A model generated the notes under the pieces. That model saw only the letters and a program-made list of their open reading frames with translations. It searched no databases and was not told the DNA's origin. This document shows, one piece after another, positions 11,440-22,375 of a stretch of DNA of 64,000 nt (its first letter is position 1; each line of letters starts with the position of its first letter). This DNA comes from Phlebotomus papatasi. Its lineage: Eukaryota > Arthropoda > Insecta > Diptera > Psychodidae. The stretch spans positions 12,338,001-12,402,000 of the forward strand of contig NC_077222.1 in the NCBI RefSeq assembly GCF_024763615.1, written 5' to 3'. The position numbers and the translations under genes are program-made.

Positions 11440-11653
11440 GGGGAAAGCGCGCTACCTTCGGACGATTTATGCTTCACACAATTTATTTTTTCAATGTGTT
11501 ATAAATGAATTTGGACCATTGTATTATTATATTTTAAAAGCTAGTCTAATGCCTCAATTTTTCAGAAAAGAGCTATGGGTGAAATCTATAAGAAACATAT
11601 AAAAAAATGAAGTGTCCGAAGATTAAGTCGTCCGAAGGTAGCGCGCTCTCCCC
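11440..11653. mobile_element. Y-family element (copy 2)
   Basis: Left GGGGAAAGCGCGCTACCTTC, right GAAGGTAGCGCGCTCTCCCC, flanked by TA on both sides. This is the best preserved copy: the outer ~25 bases of the two ends differ at very few positions. Confidence 0.8.
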
Positions 11654-11731
11654 TACAGTAATGCCAATTAGAACTTTAAGTATAGAGGCACGGAAATGAG
11701 AAACAGTTTTCTGTGATAGAGGATACGACTA

Positions 11732-11940
11732 GGGGAAAGCACGCTACCTTCCGATGACTGAATCTTCGAACAATTCATTTTTTTTTTCATTAATTGGGCC
11801 CATTGTAATATTATATTTTAGTAGCTGATCCAATGCCTCAAATTTCCAGAAAATATCTGTGTATAAAATCCATTAAGAACATGGTAAAGAAAATTGAGTT
11901 GTCCGAAGCTTTAGTCGTCCGAAGGTAGCGTGTTTTCCCT
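11732..11940. mobile_element. Y-family element (copy 3)
   Basis: Left GGGGAAAGCACGCTACCTTC, right GAAGGTAGCGTGTTTTCCCT, flanked by TA. It lies about 80 bases from copy 2 in the same orientation and shares its internal CCATTGTAATATTATATTTT block. Confidence 0.75.
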
Positions 11941-11976
11941 TAATCCTAATTACCTCAATTGTCGGGTAACGCACAG

Positions 11977-12109
11977 CGCACAATAACTTTTGTTTTGTAA
12001 ATATGTTTTTGGAATTCCAATGAGAGTAAATGAAATGTAGATCTAGTCCTCTCGCTCTCTCTCATAGGAAGTCCTGAAAACATGTTTACAAACAAAAGTT
12101 ATTGTGTGT
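11977..12109. mobile_element. Short TIR element (CACAATAACTTTTGTTT ends)
   Basis: GCGCACAATAACTTTTGTTT with GTAAATATGTTTTT at the left is mirrored by AAAACATGTTTAC and AAACAAAAGTTATTGTGTGT at the right. Arms are about 32 bp with few mismatches; the centre contains a CT-rich tract. No other copy was found in the window. Confidence 0.65.
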
Positions 12110-14465
12110 TGGTCATAATGCTAAAAATAACATGTTTGACTAACTGAGTAAGTCTATCTCTTAACCTTTACTCTTATTGTTACACAGGTACTAGCAAGGG
12201 TACTAATAACAGTTTTTGGCACTCAACCACTGTCCTGCAATCTACTTATTTAGTGAAACACTGGTGGTTCATCCTAGTTTTCTCTTTGACCTAATATAGT
12301 AGAATATGTAAGGAAAGGTTTTGAAACCTCAGACATGGAAATTGTGTATATATCGATTTTTTCCTTAATGATTTGAACCTATTGCTAGTCCTATATCTCC
12401 CACTTACTAAATAGGGCCTGGCCAAATTTGTAAAGAAAAATGGGACAACATTTAGTGGAGCTTCCGTTATCTTCTTCCGCTATCCGAAGTTATAAAACCT
12501 TCCATTATACGGGTCTTAAATTTAAGATTTTTCCATATGGCTCATTAGCTTTATTTCTGTCAGATTATTACCCAAGTACCATAAGAATTATTTTTAAGGA
12601 TCTTCTCTAGTCTGAAGACGCTCTTAAAAACGTTTTCACATGTGCGCTACACTGTAAAAAGAATACACGGCTTCTCTCCAAAAAAAAAACCTGAAAGCAG
12701 AGAGGTAGCATTTGCGTATTACGGGAAAAGCACTCCTGACACTCCCAGACGGTCTACAATGGACATAGCAGATCGTTCCAATATGGGATAAACTGCATCA
12801 TTGCAAATTGATAACATTGTAACTAATATCCCCATTTGATTAATGATTCTAACAGCCAGGATTTCAACAAAAGTGTATCAACTGTATCATACGAAAACTA
12901 TAATTTCAAATTTGCTTTACTTCCATCGAGTAACCATACAACCGATCAACCATAAAATACGTAATTTTAAATCGTCAACAAAACTTGGTCAGTTGATCAA
13001 TTAGTTCTTATCCCTCAGAAAATTATTAATAAGAATTAATTTACTTAGCCTTCGTCGAGCGACCATACTACCAACATCAAACGTAGAATGAGAAAGGAGA
13101 AACAAAAATTCCTTTCGTTGATTTTGGTCGACAGAAGCAAATTGACTAAAATCTAATTACCCTCGGAGACTCTACTAATTTTTTCCCGAGTTTTAGCCAC
13201 GGTAGGCCCAACTCCTTTCCAATTTGTATAACTTTTTTCCCCAATTTCCCTTCGATTGCAATTCAATTAACGCACCAAAAGCACCTCTTGGAGGGCGAGA
13301 ATTGGTGTGGTAGGAAAAAAAAAGAACGAGGTGGAAAATATTAATCAAATTCAATTTGAGGGTAAACAATTGAATGGCAAACATTTCTACATAATTAGCT
13401 GGAGTGGAAAAATCAACAATGTTTATTTTTCCATGGTGGGGGAGGGGGGATGGTGGTGGCCTCTTTTGCACACCATGAAGTCCAAATGCGAGGAAATGAA
13501 CATCGTCTCGAAATGATTTATGATTTATACTCACCTGATTTTTCTCAGTGATAGAGATGGCGTTTTTGAGGCGCGGAGCTGTAGAATTAGGGAATTTACT
13601 GCCATTTTACATGTAATTATTTAATGGCATTTTCTTGATGTTTCTGGTTTGGGGACTTCAACCGGGAAGAAGGCGCTCTCGAAAAAACATTTATCGTTTC
13701 GGGGTGCTAAAGAATGGCTTTTTGCCGTGAAACTTTCGAGAGAGAAAGAATATATGTTTGTTGTTTTATTCTGGTGCTTGTTGCTCTCGCCTTGTTGCGT
13801 TTTTATTCACCTTCCTTTTTTTCCCTTTGTTATTTTTTTCATGTATTTTATTTTTTAAAATTCTGGTTCAGGAGGGCACCCCGCGATTCCGCGATACACC
13901 TTCGCAAGAAGAAATCCAGCAAACGGTGCGCGAGATAAGCGTGTTCCGTTTTATTTTCGTACAACACGCGGACGACTTAATGAGCTGATATCAAGTCTCA
14001 AAGTCATTAAGGTTGGGTTCTGTCCGAGGAACAAATAAAAAATAAAGTGAAAATAATTTAATACATACAAGTCAGAAGAGAGAATTCTCATGTGGAATTG
14101 GACTTTCGTGATTATGGGATATTTTGGAGCGGACGCGCACATTTTAATCCACCGTGAAGAGGTGAAAACTGCTGTTACAATATGCGCCAAACATTATTGA
14201 AAGTCGTTCGCAAATTACACCATTTTTTCCCAACCCTGTCTTTATGTTTGTTTTTGTGGTTTTTGGTCAATTTGGTCGGCTCTATCGAGGCATTTAATAC
14301 GAAAGAAAAGGTTTGGATTGAGTGGGAAATCCAACAGATTGCAAGCGGTCTTGTAGATTGTTTCTCATCGAGAAACCATACTTAAATCAGAGTTTCTATT
14401 CATCATTTAAAATTTATAGTTGTCTTTATGAATTTTCAAATTGTGATCTAAGTTTCAAGAAATGA
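12110..14465. other. Non-coding stretch with recurrent CGAGNAACCATAC motif
   Basis: No gene or clear transposon is recognised. The short motif TCGAG-AACCATAC (with variants) occurs near 12926, 13055 and 14368, and also at 10581, 11131, 14558 and 26429. Open frames at 13193-13988 are T-rich and without domains. Confidence 0.35.
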
Positions 14466-14545
14466 GTAGGGGGAGGCTTTCAGGCTTCGCACACACTATG
14501 GCTTCGAACACTTCATATTTTTCCCATATTCCTCATCATATAGAG
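14466..14545 (+). repeat. Z-family end fragment
   Basis: TAGGGGGAGGCTTTCAGGCTT, then GGCTTCGAACACTTCATATT and TTTCCCATATTCCT, match the ends of the 33.44 and 42.25 kb elements. The opposite end was not found. Confidence 0.5.
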
Positions 14546-14699
14546 TATAAGTTTTCATCGAGAAACCATACAATATACAGTATGTTAATAAATAAAAGTA
14601 AATGATTAGGACTGAGACTGGAAGTTGCCTATTATTCCGTCAACGGATAGTCTGGCATTCAATAAAATAGAATTATATAAAATTATCCTTTTGACAAAA

Positions 14700-15690
14700 A
14701 GGGTACGAGACAACTGATTTAAGCTAGTTCACGGACCCTGGTAAGAGGCTCTGGGAATTACGAATGAGACTTATATAAGTATTGCGGCCACTCATCAAAC
14801 GGAAAGTAAATGACACCATTCTCAGACGGAGATGTGATGGGAGATCACTACCTACCAGGATGTTACGATGTTAAGGGGAGTGATCACGAACACCAAGGTC
14901 ACAAATCTACCTGACACAGCCGTGGAAGGTCACAGACATCCTCCGCAGTATCTCACAATCCGCTGTGTAGGACAGTTTAGCCCTATAGGTTGTTATGATA
15001 GGGTTTTAATGCTACTTCTTGGTGGTACGCCTAACCAAAGACCTCTCTACCTAATTCCAGAATACGGGGATCGCCGGGTCCCGTGCTCTGGATAAATGGG
15101 TATGAAGTCTTTAGGGTTAATGACAATGAAGCAGGAGCGTGTGATACATAGGGTCTTGAGAATGGTCTCAACCAAACATCTCTCACTGCTCTGACCGCTA
15201 TCCATTAGCATGATCTATCCGTTTGACTAAGCAAATGAGTTTGCTTGAGAGCAAACTCCTCTGCACTCTGGTGTAAAATCCGAAAGATGATGAACGGTAG
15301 ATCGTTACGGGCTTCTGGGTTGAATCATGAGTTTAACCGAGGGACCTTCATGCCTTATCCTTGACCGGTGTTTTTAGTGAGACTACTGCCATGCTGGGTA
15401 ACGGAATTGAAACCTTCGGGGGCTGAAAGATGTACGAGGACACTGGAGCGGAGCTATGAGGAGTGAGGCGACTCCCGATGGTCTACGGTTCCAAGTGATC
15501 TCTGGACTGTGACCAGTCCAGGTGCTCACAATGATCCTCGCCATTTGAAAGCCATATTGAGGAAGGAATCGACTGGGTTGTCGGTTTAATTGAGATGGTA
15601 AATACTGAATTTTGGTCTTAGACAATTATTGATTGAGAGGTGTTTGAGGGCTAGATTGGTCGATGCGAGAGTTATTCGCCTATTCTGATG
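14700..15690 (+). repeat. GC-richer, retroelement-like degenerate block
   Basis: Base composition is clearly richer in GC than its neighbours. The segment 14709-14850 (CAACTGATTTAAGC, ACGGACCCTGG, CCATTCTCAGACGGAGATGT, GATGGGAG) is repeated in diverged form at 60218-60372, so it is part of a dispersed family. Stops in all frames prevent a protein assignment. I infer decayed non-LTR retroelement or untranslated retroelement sequence, but no diagnostic motif was found. Confidence 0.4.
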
Positions 15691-15696
15691 AACTGT

Positions 15697-16023
15697 TGGG
15701 GATCTCGGTGGCGCAATAAGCAAGACCGTTGGGTTGGCTCTTGTGCGGATTGATCCCCGGCTTGACTCACAGTGTTGTGAGTTCAAGTCCCGCCCGGTGC
15801 AAAGATCTGAATGTTTAGAAGAAAACATTTTCACTGTGATATAACGTAATAAAAATGCACCGCCTCTGCCCAAAAACTCCGGGAATATGGAAGAAGCATC
15901 CACACTACGAGGAAGGCGTTCCTGGGGCGAACTACGATCAGCAGATTCTTTCAACACGGGATATACGACAATATGATTAAATTGCAACAGATATATCCCG
16001 ATACGATTAATAATAATAATAAT
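15697..16023 (+). mobile_element. SINE-B, tRNA-derived, with (AAT)n tail
   Basis: An A-box-like element GGTGGCGCAATAAG lies at about 15707-15720 and a B-box-like element GAGTTCAAGTCCCGC at about 15779-15793, roughly 70 bases apart, as in an RNA polymerase III promoter with a long variable arm or spacer. A non-tRNA body follows, and the element ends with an AAT repeat at 16007-16023. Short overlapping open frames are not considered coding. This is the only copy in the window, so the boundary at the left is approximate. Confidence 0.6.
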
Positions 16024-16194
16024 GGACTGTTGAATTATTGATACCAGGATGGTGCATTATCTAAAGCCCTTTGTATTAAAGACAGGTCAGTGGTCTCTTG
16101 TTGGTGAGTGAAAGGCAAATTGAAGAGTTGTAACCCATAACATTTCGAATGAGCCAGTTCTACACACCAACAATTACGGCCCGTTCATAACCGG

Positions 16195-16262
16195 CGTAAT
16201 ATACCGGTGTATTCCGTCGATGTAATACGCCGGTGTAATCCAATTATGTAAAAATACCCGGT
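16195..16262. repeat. Degenerate ACCGGTGTAAT repeats
   Basis: Three to four imperfect copies of (A)CCGG(C/T)GTA(A)T in both orientations (CCGGCGTAATATACCGGTGT, TACGCCGGTGTAATCC). It may be the remains of a small inverted-repeat element. Confidence 0.45.
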
Positions 16263-18750
16263 TTAGAAGTGTTGCCAGACGTACACAGTTAGTATCCAAG
16301 CGAAACCATATCTGTTATTTGACTTTTGTTAAAGAGCATATGCAGAAGGACCTGTAATTCTGGAATAATATTCTTTGATCAGATGTATTCCTGTTTAATA
16401 TCACAGGATATGACATAACAAAATATTAGATGTCCCAAAAGTCAAGGATTTTGTCCTTGATACATAACTAAGAACGGTCTGTATATGGAATATCAGGCAA
16501 TATAAACTAATTTGTTTACAAGGATATTTTTCGGCAAGATATGTTCCTCATCATTGAAAAGAATTTGCTTTTGGTTTTTAAGTTTTAACCAAGCTAATGG
16601 TCCCAAACACACTGCCAAGAGTTTTTAAAAGTGGTTCGATCAGAACAAAATTTGACCTTCTAGAATGAGCAGGATGACCTAAGGATCCCAATCCTGTTGA
16701 TTTAAAGGAAAAGATTGACCACAAGACAAATCTGTCGAATGTGACTAATTTGAGATAGTTTTAAGTAGATATCCACACTACATGAAATACAATCACATTA
16801 GAATAGTGTCAAATCCTGATTTCCTTAATGATCCTTCGTTGTCAAGCGATCGTTTTTTTCGAAAAGTTACTTAACTAAGTGCTAAATGATCCAAATTTAA
16901 TTTTCAAATAGAATTCGTAAGTTGTTTATTACAGTAGAAACCGAAAACTATCACTTCTTATAGGGTGTGCTATTTATATTGTCCTCTTAGTATGTGCCAT
17001 TTCAAGAATTTTTTGATCGTACTTAATTTCTTGATAGAACTCTCAGGTTTTTTCTTCATATTAAAAATGTATTTATGTACAAGTTCATTTATTATTATTA
17101 CTTTCATCATTAAAAAACATAATTTCTCGAAAAACAAAGCATATATTACAGTGCCCGAAACTGTTCTATTTATCTTGTCGCCACTGTATCCCAAGTCAGA
17201 GGCCAAACAGTTTAAGGCAGGGACTTGAGGTCTTTGGCGAACCCTCATAAATCATCTCAACGATCGTGGATAACCCTAATCTTTTTCTACATTTCATGGA
17301 ATCCTTTCCTAAATAGTGATCTGGAATATCTTAAAAATACTTTTTATAATTTTTTTGGAGGTTATTTAGAAGAATATTTCAAACGTATAAAAGGGCACCG
17401 TTGAATCATCTCGAACAACGGTTTTTAAGGGTTAAAGGTTGTTAACACTAGAAAGTATTATTTCTCAATAATTACAGTGTTATTAATATTGATCGTTTTA
17501 AATTAATTATCCAAGCCATTTCCGCAGTTTACTATCCAAAAAAATGCATCTAATTATAATATAAATATCTGCTATAAAATTGTGAGAAAACTTTCATACA
17601 AATCATTATAAAAAAAATTACTTATAAGACCAATTATAAGTGACTTCGCCATTGCATTTAAAAGTTGCAATAAAAGACAGCAATAAATGTCTCTTGAATT
17701 TATATGAAATCAAATAGCGTGACAATTTCAACGTGGAATAATAATTTAATAGACAAACAGAAATGATCACCCAATGGCGTCATGAATATATCGTGCAAAA
17801 AGTCTCGAACAGGTGCTCAAATAGCTGCGTTAATCAGCTTCAATCTCAGGCTCCAAGCTTAGTTCCAAGAGGAAGTTGGTGACCGCCATAAATGATGCTA
17901 AGAGAAGGCAAAAGTTCTCAACTTGAGAGGGGAAAAAAAGGCCTAAAAAATTGTGAGTCATATCGGGTGATTTGGTATCGATTGGGTGATTACTGGGGTG
18001 TTTAGAGTCATGTGGAAGTCATTGACACCATCATCCATCCTCATCAACATCATCGCTGTATAGCTCAATCATTTGAAGACAGTGACTGAAGACATGGCGA
18101 ACTTGCACAAGTTTTCGGCGCCACGCACAACTTCAATTAATAATCGAACCAGGAACAGAGCCAAGAAGAAGCCGATGAAGAGATTTTTGTATGGGCGAGT
18201 TGGCTAATGACTTCATCATGTCAGAGAGTGTGTAATTATTTTGATGTAATATATAAATAATTTCCTATAATGGATATTCTCAAGCACAATCCGATACGTG
18301 GTCCGAGAGTCAACAGTGAAATGAGGAAGGTGAGTGCTGACGGAAACAAAAAAAAAAGACAAGAAGGTACATGCTGAATTACACACTTCATTCACATCAT
18401 GCTTTTCCCCCTAGAATGGGAGTGAGATTATGTTCTTATTTTAGGACTAGGTCAGTGGTGATATAACTGAAAGGCGTTTGGAGTGCTTTTGAAAGTCAAA
18501 TCAATCTAAAGATTTATGGTTGCTCGATATTTACTGGATGGCATGGGTAGAAATATTCACTTCAAATTGAGAAGAGGAACTAATGCGGCATGTACTCATT
18601 AAAAAACTAATAATAGCGTACTGTATGGGTGCTCGATTTTTTTTCTAAATTCTCCAATTTTTAATTTGTAATAATTTTAAGTTAGAATAAATGAAGAAAC
18701 AAAAACTAAATAAATGTGGCTTAATTTCTTAATTTGAATTCTAAATTTAC
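16263..18750. other. AT-rich, unique-looking non-coding stretch
   Basis: No gene or family member is identified. The region 18000-18220 is less AT-rich and has no stop-free frame of interest. The two facing open frames at 16965-17248 are antisense shadows of each other and lack motifs. Confidence 0.35.
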
Positions 18751-18755
18751 ACGTA

Positions 18756-18876
18756 GGGAAAAACGCGTCACCTTTGAAGGACTCAAGCTTCGAACAACAA
18801 CGGATTAAATTAATCAGAATATATTAAAAAAAAATTATTCGAAGCTTCAGCTATTCGAAGTTAGCGCGCTTTCCCC
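18756..18876. mobile_element. Y-family element (copy 4, internally deleted)
   Basis: Left GGGAAAAACGCGTCACCTTT and right TTAGCGCGCTTTCCCC, with TA on both sides. At about 120 bp it is roughly half the size of copies 1-3. A secondary inverted repeat CAAGCTTCGAA/TTCGAAGCTTC lies inside. Confidence 0.65.
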
Positions 18877-18964
18877 TAATTAGGGTAGGAGAAACATAAT
18901 TTCTTTTAGAGAAACTGGCTTAACGAGTAAATAGGAATAATTGTAAACTCTATGACTTTCAATT

Positions 18965-19198
18965 CCGTAAACACGGGCGACTACACTCAGGGGGTGACTT
19001 TGCTTTGTACCCTTGCTTTTAGTAAGCTTTTCTTGAATTCGAGCACCTATGGATTATCTTTAGACCATCCTTAAGACCCATAATGGTTTCTGAACCATCC
19101 TTAACGGCTAGGATTAAAGAAAAGCTTACGAAAAGCACGGATGCAAAGCCATCCGCATCTAGAGTAGACATAAGGTCCCAGAGGATGAGACCTATATG
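18965..19198. repeat. K-family repeat, left part
   Basis: Contains AGTAAGCTTTTCTTGAATTC and, inverted, GGATTAAAGAAAAGCTTACG. The stretch CTAGGATTAAAGAAAAGCTT to CGCATCTAGAG is mirrored at 21685-21752 on the far side of the foldback, as if the foldback had inserted into the centre of a palindromic K element. Confidence 0.5.
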
Positions 19199-19200
19199 TA

Positions 19201-21662
19201 CAGTAGGTGTCAAAAGTTTGTTGCCTCATATATGTTCGTGAAACCAGGTGCAAAAAACCGATGAAAAAATTGCTTTTTAAAGGCCAATGCATTGGTAAGA
19301 AAGACTAATCTGCATAAAAGATTGCACTGTGCAACGATGATTTTGTCCCTGGGTTCTCATGCTATTTTTTCTATTGCTAGGGTCAAATGATTTACGAAAA
19401 TACTTATCATTTCGATTTCATTTGGATTTTGCGCCTGGTATTTACGAAAAACGGTTTTTCCCGTTTTTTGATACTTGGGTGCCTATATCTCCGAATCTGC
19501 TGAACCGATTTATTTCTCACTAAGGAATAATTTGTTCTCCTTTAGATGCCCGATAAATCCTCTGAACAGATGAAGTTCGTACAACCGACACCAGCGGCGC
19601 TGTAGTCCCATAAATGTCACAAAACATGTAAAAATCGAAATTTGTAGCAACTTTGATCAAAAATATCTCGAAAACTAAAACTGTCCTTAACAATCTGATT
19701 TATGTGTTTGATAGAGAATTGAATTAGCTACATTTTTGTTCATTTACAACTTTTTGCTCAGATTATTTTTTAACCTCGAAATTGAGGTTCAAACGAAAAA
19801 TGAGCATTCAGCCAACTTAATAAATCCTTCACAATTTCGAGTGTTATTGCTTTCTTTCCTCGCAATTAGGCAGTACAAGCTTTTATTATATTATTTAATC
19901 GATATTATGGTGATTTTTATATGACATTTTAAATTTTTAAATATTATTTTATTACTTGGAAACTTGTATAAAACTTTAACATATGTGATATACATAAAGT
20001 AACAATTACAAATTCAAAAACTAGTTTTAGATTTATTTCGACGAAAATCACGTAATTATGAGGTTAAAATTGTAGGATTGTAGATAAATGTAGGATTTTT
20101 TTTAAAGAATAATAAAAAGAAATGAATTTAGAAAAGGATTTTTTGCAAAGTTTCCATATGTAACTGGTATGTAAAAGGTAAAATAGTTACTTATTGATTC
20201 TAAAACGTCAATTTACCAAGAAATATTCTTTGAAATATTTAAAATTTTGCAATATGCAGTTAATATGCCTTTTTTGTAATAGTCTTTTGAGATTGAAATA
20301 ACACTGAAATCTTACTGAAGATATTGTTTGAGTTATTACCTTGTATTATATCTAAACACATTTTATAATGCAATAAGTATTAATAATGTCCTATAACTGT
20401 AAGAAAAGTGAAAATAATACTCTGGGTTATCTAAACTTGAAAAGAAAAAGTCAAAATTTGCGAAATAGTTAAGTTTTTCTTTAGTTGGCTGAGTGCTCGT
20501 TTTTCGTTTGAACCTCAATATCGAGGTTAAAAAATAATCTGAGAGAAAAGTTGTACATGAACGAAAATGTAGCTGATTAAATTCTCTATCAAACCCACAA
20601 AACAGATTGTTAGGGACAGTCCTAGTTTTCGAGATATTTTTGATCAAAGTTGCTAAAAAGTTCGACTTTTCCATGTTTTCTGACATATTTGTGACTACAG
20701 CGCCCCTGGTGTCAGTTGTACGAACTTCATTTGTTCAGAGGATTTATCGGGCATGTAAAGGACAACAAATTGTTCCAAAGTAAGAAATAAATCAGTTCAG
20801 CAGAATCGGAGATATAGGCACCCAAGTATCAAAAAACGGGAAAAACCGTTTTTCGTAAATACCAGGCGCAAAATCCAAATGAAATCAAAATGATAAGTAT
20901 TTTCGTAAATCATTTGACCCTAGCAATAGAAAAAATAGCATAAGAACCCAGGGACAAAAAAAAGTTTGAAATTGTTGCACAGTGTTGTAGATTTACTTGA
21001 AACATGTTAAACAAGTAAAACTACAACTTTTTATCCAGATTAGACTAGTTTACCAATGGAATATTACTTGTCACCAAAATATTCTGACCATTTTCTCTTG
21101 ATTTATATAACAGTAGGGACCTGTGTCCCTTCAACAACGAACTGACTGAATTTTTTGAACAGACATCATAGGGTTACTATCAGAGATACTACTTATAATG
21201 CTGTTATTGACCCCCGAAGTCTAAACCCTAGGTCTGCCAGTAGCGTTTTTCAGATATATTCGTACCTTATTACAATATATTTTGACGGTTTTATGTATAT
21301 CCTGTAGAGATTTTCATAAAATTAAACAATTGACGAAGAAGATTCATTCCGGCAGTATATCTGGACAATTACCCTTCTTTTAACCTTTTGTAATTTGCAA
21401 TTTTTATCCTAAATTTTGAATTATCAAAAAACAGATTATTCCTTGTTATTAGATATGTTACTAGAAAACTTTGGAAACGTACAAACCCATCATTTGCCTC
21501 TCAAATTACATAAACTCAAAATGTAATCGGCTTATATAAAGTTGGTTGTATCTTTTGGCAAATAATTTGCAAAAACAAATTCGAAAAAGCAATTTTTTCT
21601 ATCATTTTTTTGCACCTGGTTTCCTGATCATACATGAGGCAACAAACTTTTGATACCCACTG
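19201..21662. mobile_element. F element: 2.46 kb foldback with Tc1-like ends
   Basis: The ends CAGTAGGTGTCAAAAGTTTG and CAAACTTTTGATACCCACTG are inverted repeats flanked by TA on both sides, as in Tc1/mariner elements, and the inverted match continues through GTTGCCTCAT. Inside are two long inverted arms, about 19325-19817 and 20483-20984, nearly 500 bp each. By eye they carry scattered mismatches only, with long runs such as TTTACGAAAAACGGTTTTTC identical. The spacer is about 665 bases and AT-rich. The segment 20985-21662 is present as a second copy at 30.56-32.65 kb. No transposase is visible, so it is non-autonomous. A transcript would form a very long hairpin. Confidence 0.85.
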
Positions 21663-21664
21663 TA

Positions 21665-21800
21665 TTCATAGATGTCGTAGATGCGAATGACTATATTTCC
21701 GGGGGAACTTCATCCCTCTGCCGTTCGTATAAGCTTTTCTTTAATTCTAGCACTTCTATTCGCCCATCGGACAAATCGAATCAGTAAAAACAATCCTTAA
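21665..21800. repeat. K-family repeat, right part
   Basis: CGTATAAGCTTTTCTTTAAT followed by TCTAGCAC mirrors the left flank of the F element at 19107-19130, and GTAGATGCGAATG mirrors CATCCGCATCTAG. This supports one interrupted K element. Confidence 0.5.
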
Positions 21801-22168
21801 TTTTTTAAGAACGGGACCCTTTACAATGACCGAAAATCAAAAATGAAAATACAACTAATAAATAAAGCGTGTAGCTTGAAATTTAGGAAAATGTAACAGA
21901 GGCAAATTCGTTTTATTTTTATTTAGAATAGGATAATAGGACTGGAACCTATTTGGCCCATAACATTAAAAAGGTTTACGTAAAATTACCAATGAATGAT
22001 TATTTTTATTCTTGAGAAAAATGTTATGTATAGTATACTTATTGTTAGTTTCTAGTGCCAAGAGGATTTGCTTCAAAAAATAAAAATATTAAAAGAAAAT
22101 ATTAAAATTTATTAATCAATAAAATTTTGAAAATTTCTCACTTCTGAGCTTACATATTTACTAATAAG

Positions 22169-22375
22169 CAGTCTTCAAAGTAGAGGTTTAGCCCAGTTTC
22201 CGAAAGTCTTGAAAACCCAAAGAGAAACTAATTTTATTGATTATTTAGAATCGATTAGATCATTTGCTTTTAATTGTCGAATCCTAAGTTAATTTTTTTT
22301 TAATTTGACTGATAAGAAAATAGAGCAGTTAAGCCATATGGCTAAGCCTTAGGTCTAAAGCCCGTAATACAGCAA
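22169..22375 (+). mobile_element. P-family element (copy 4)
   Basis: Starts GTCTTCAAAGTAGAGGTTTAG then CCCAGTTTCCGAAAG, ends AAGCCATATGGCTAAGCCTT then AGGTCTAAAGCCC. Full length and well preserved. Confidence 0.75.

Noticed and set aside
15586..15987. 133-codon minus-strand frame
   Set aside because: It lies across the tRNA-like head and body of SINE-B, which explains the GC-richer open frame without a gene.
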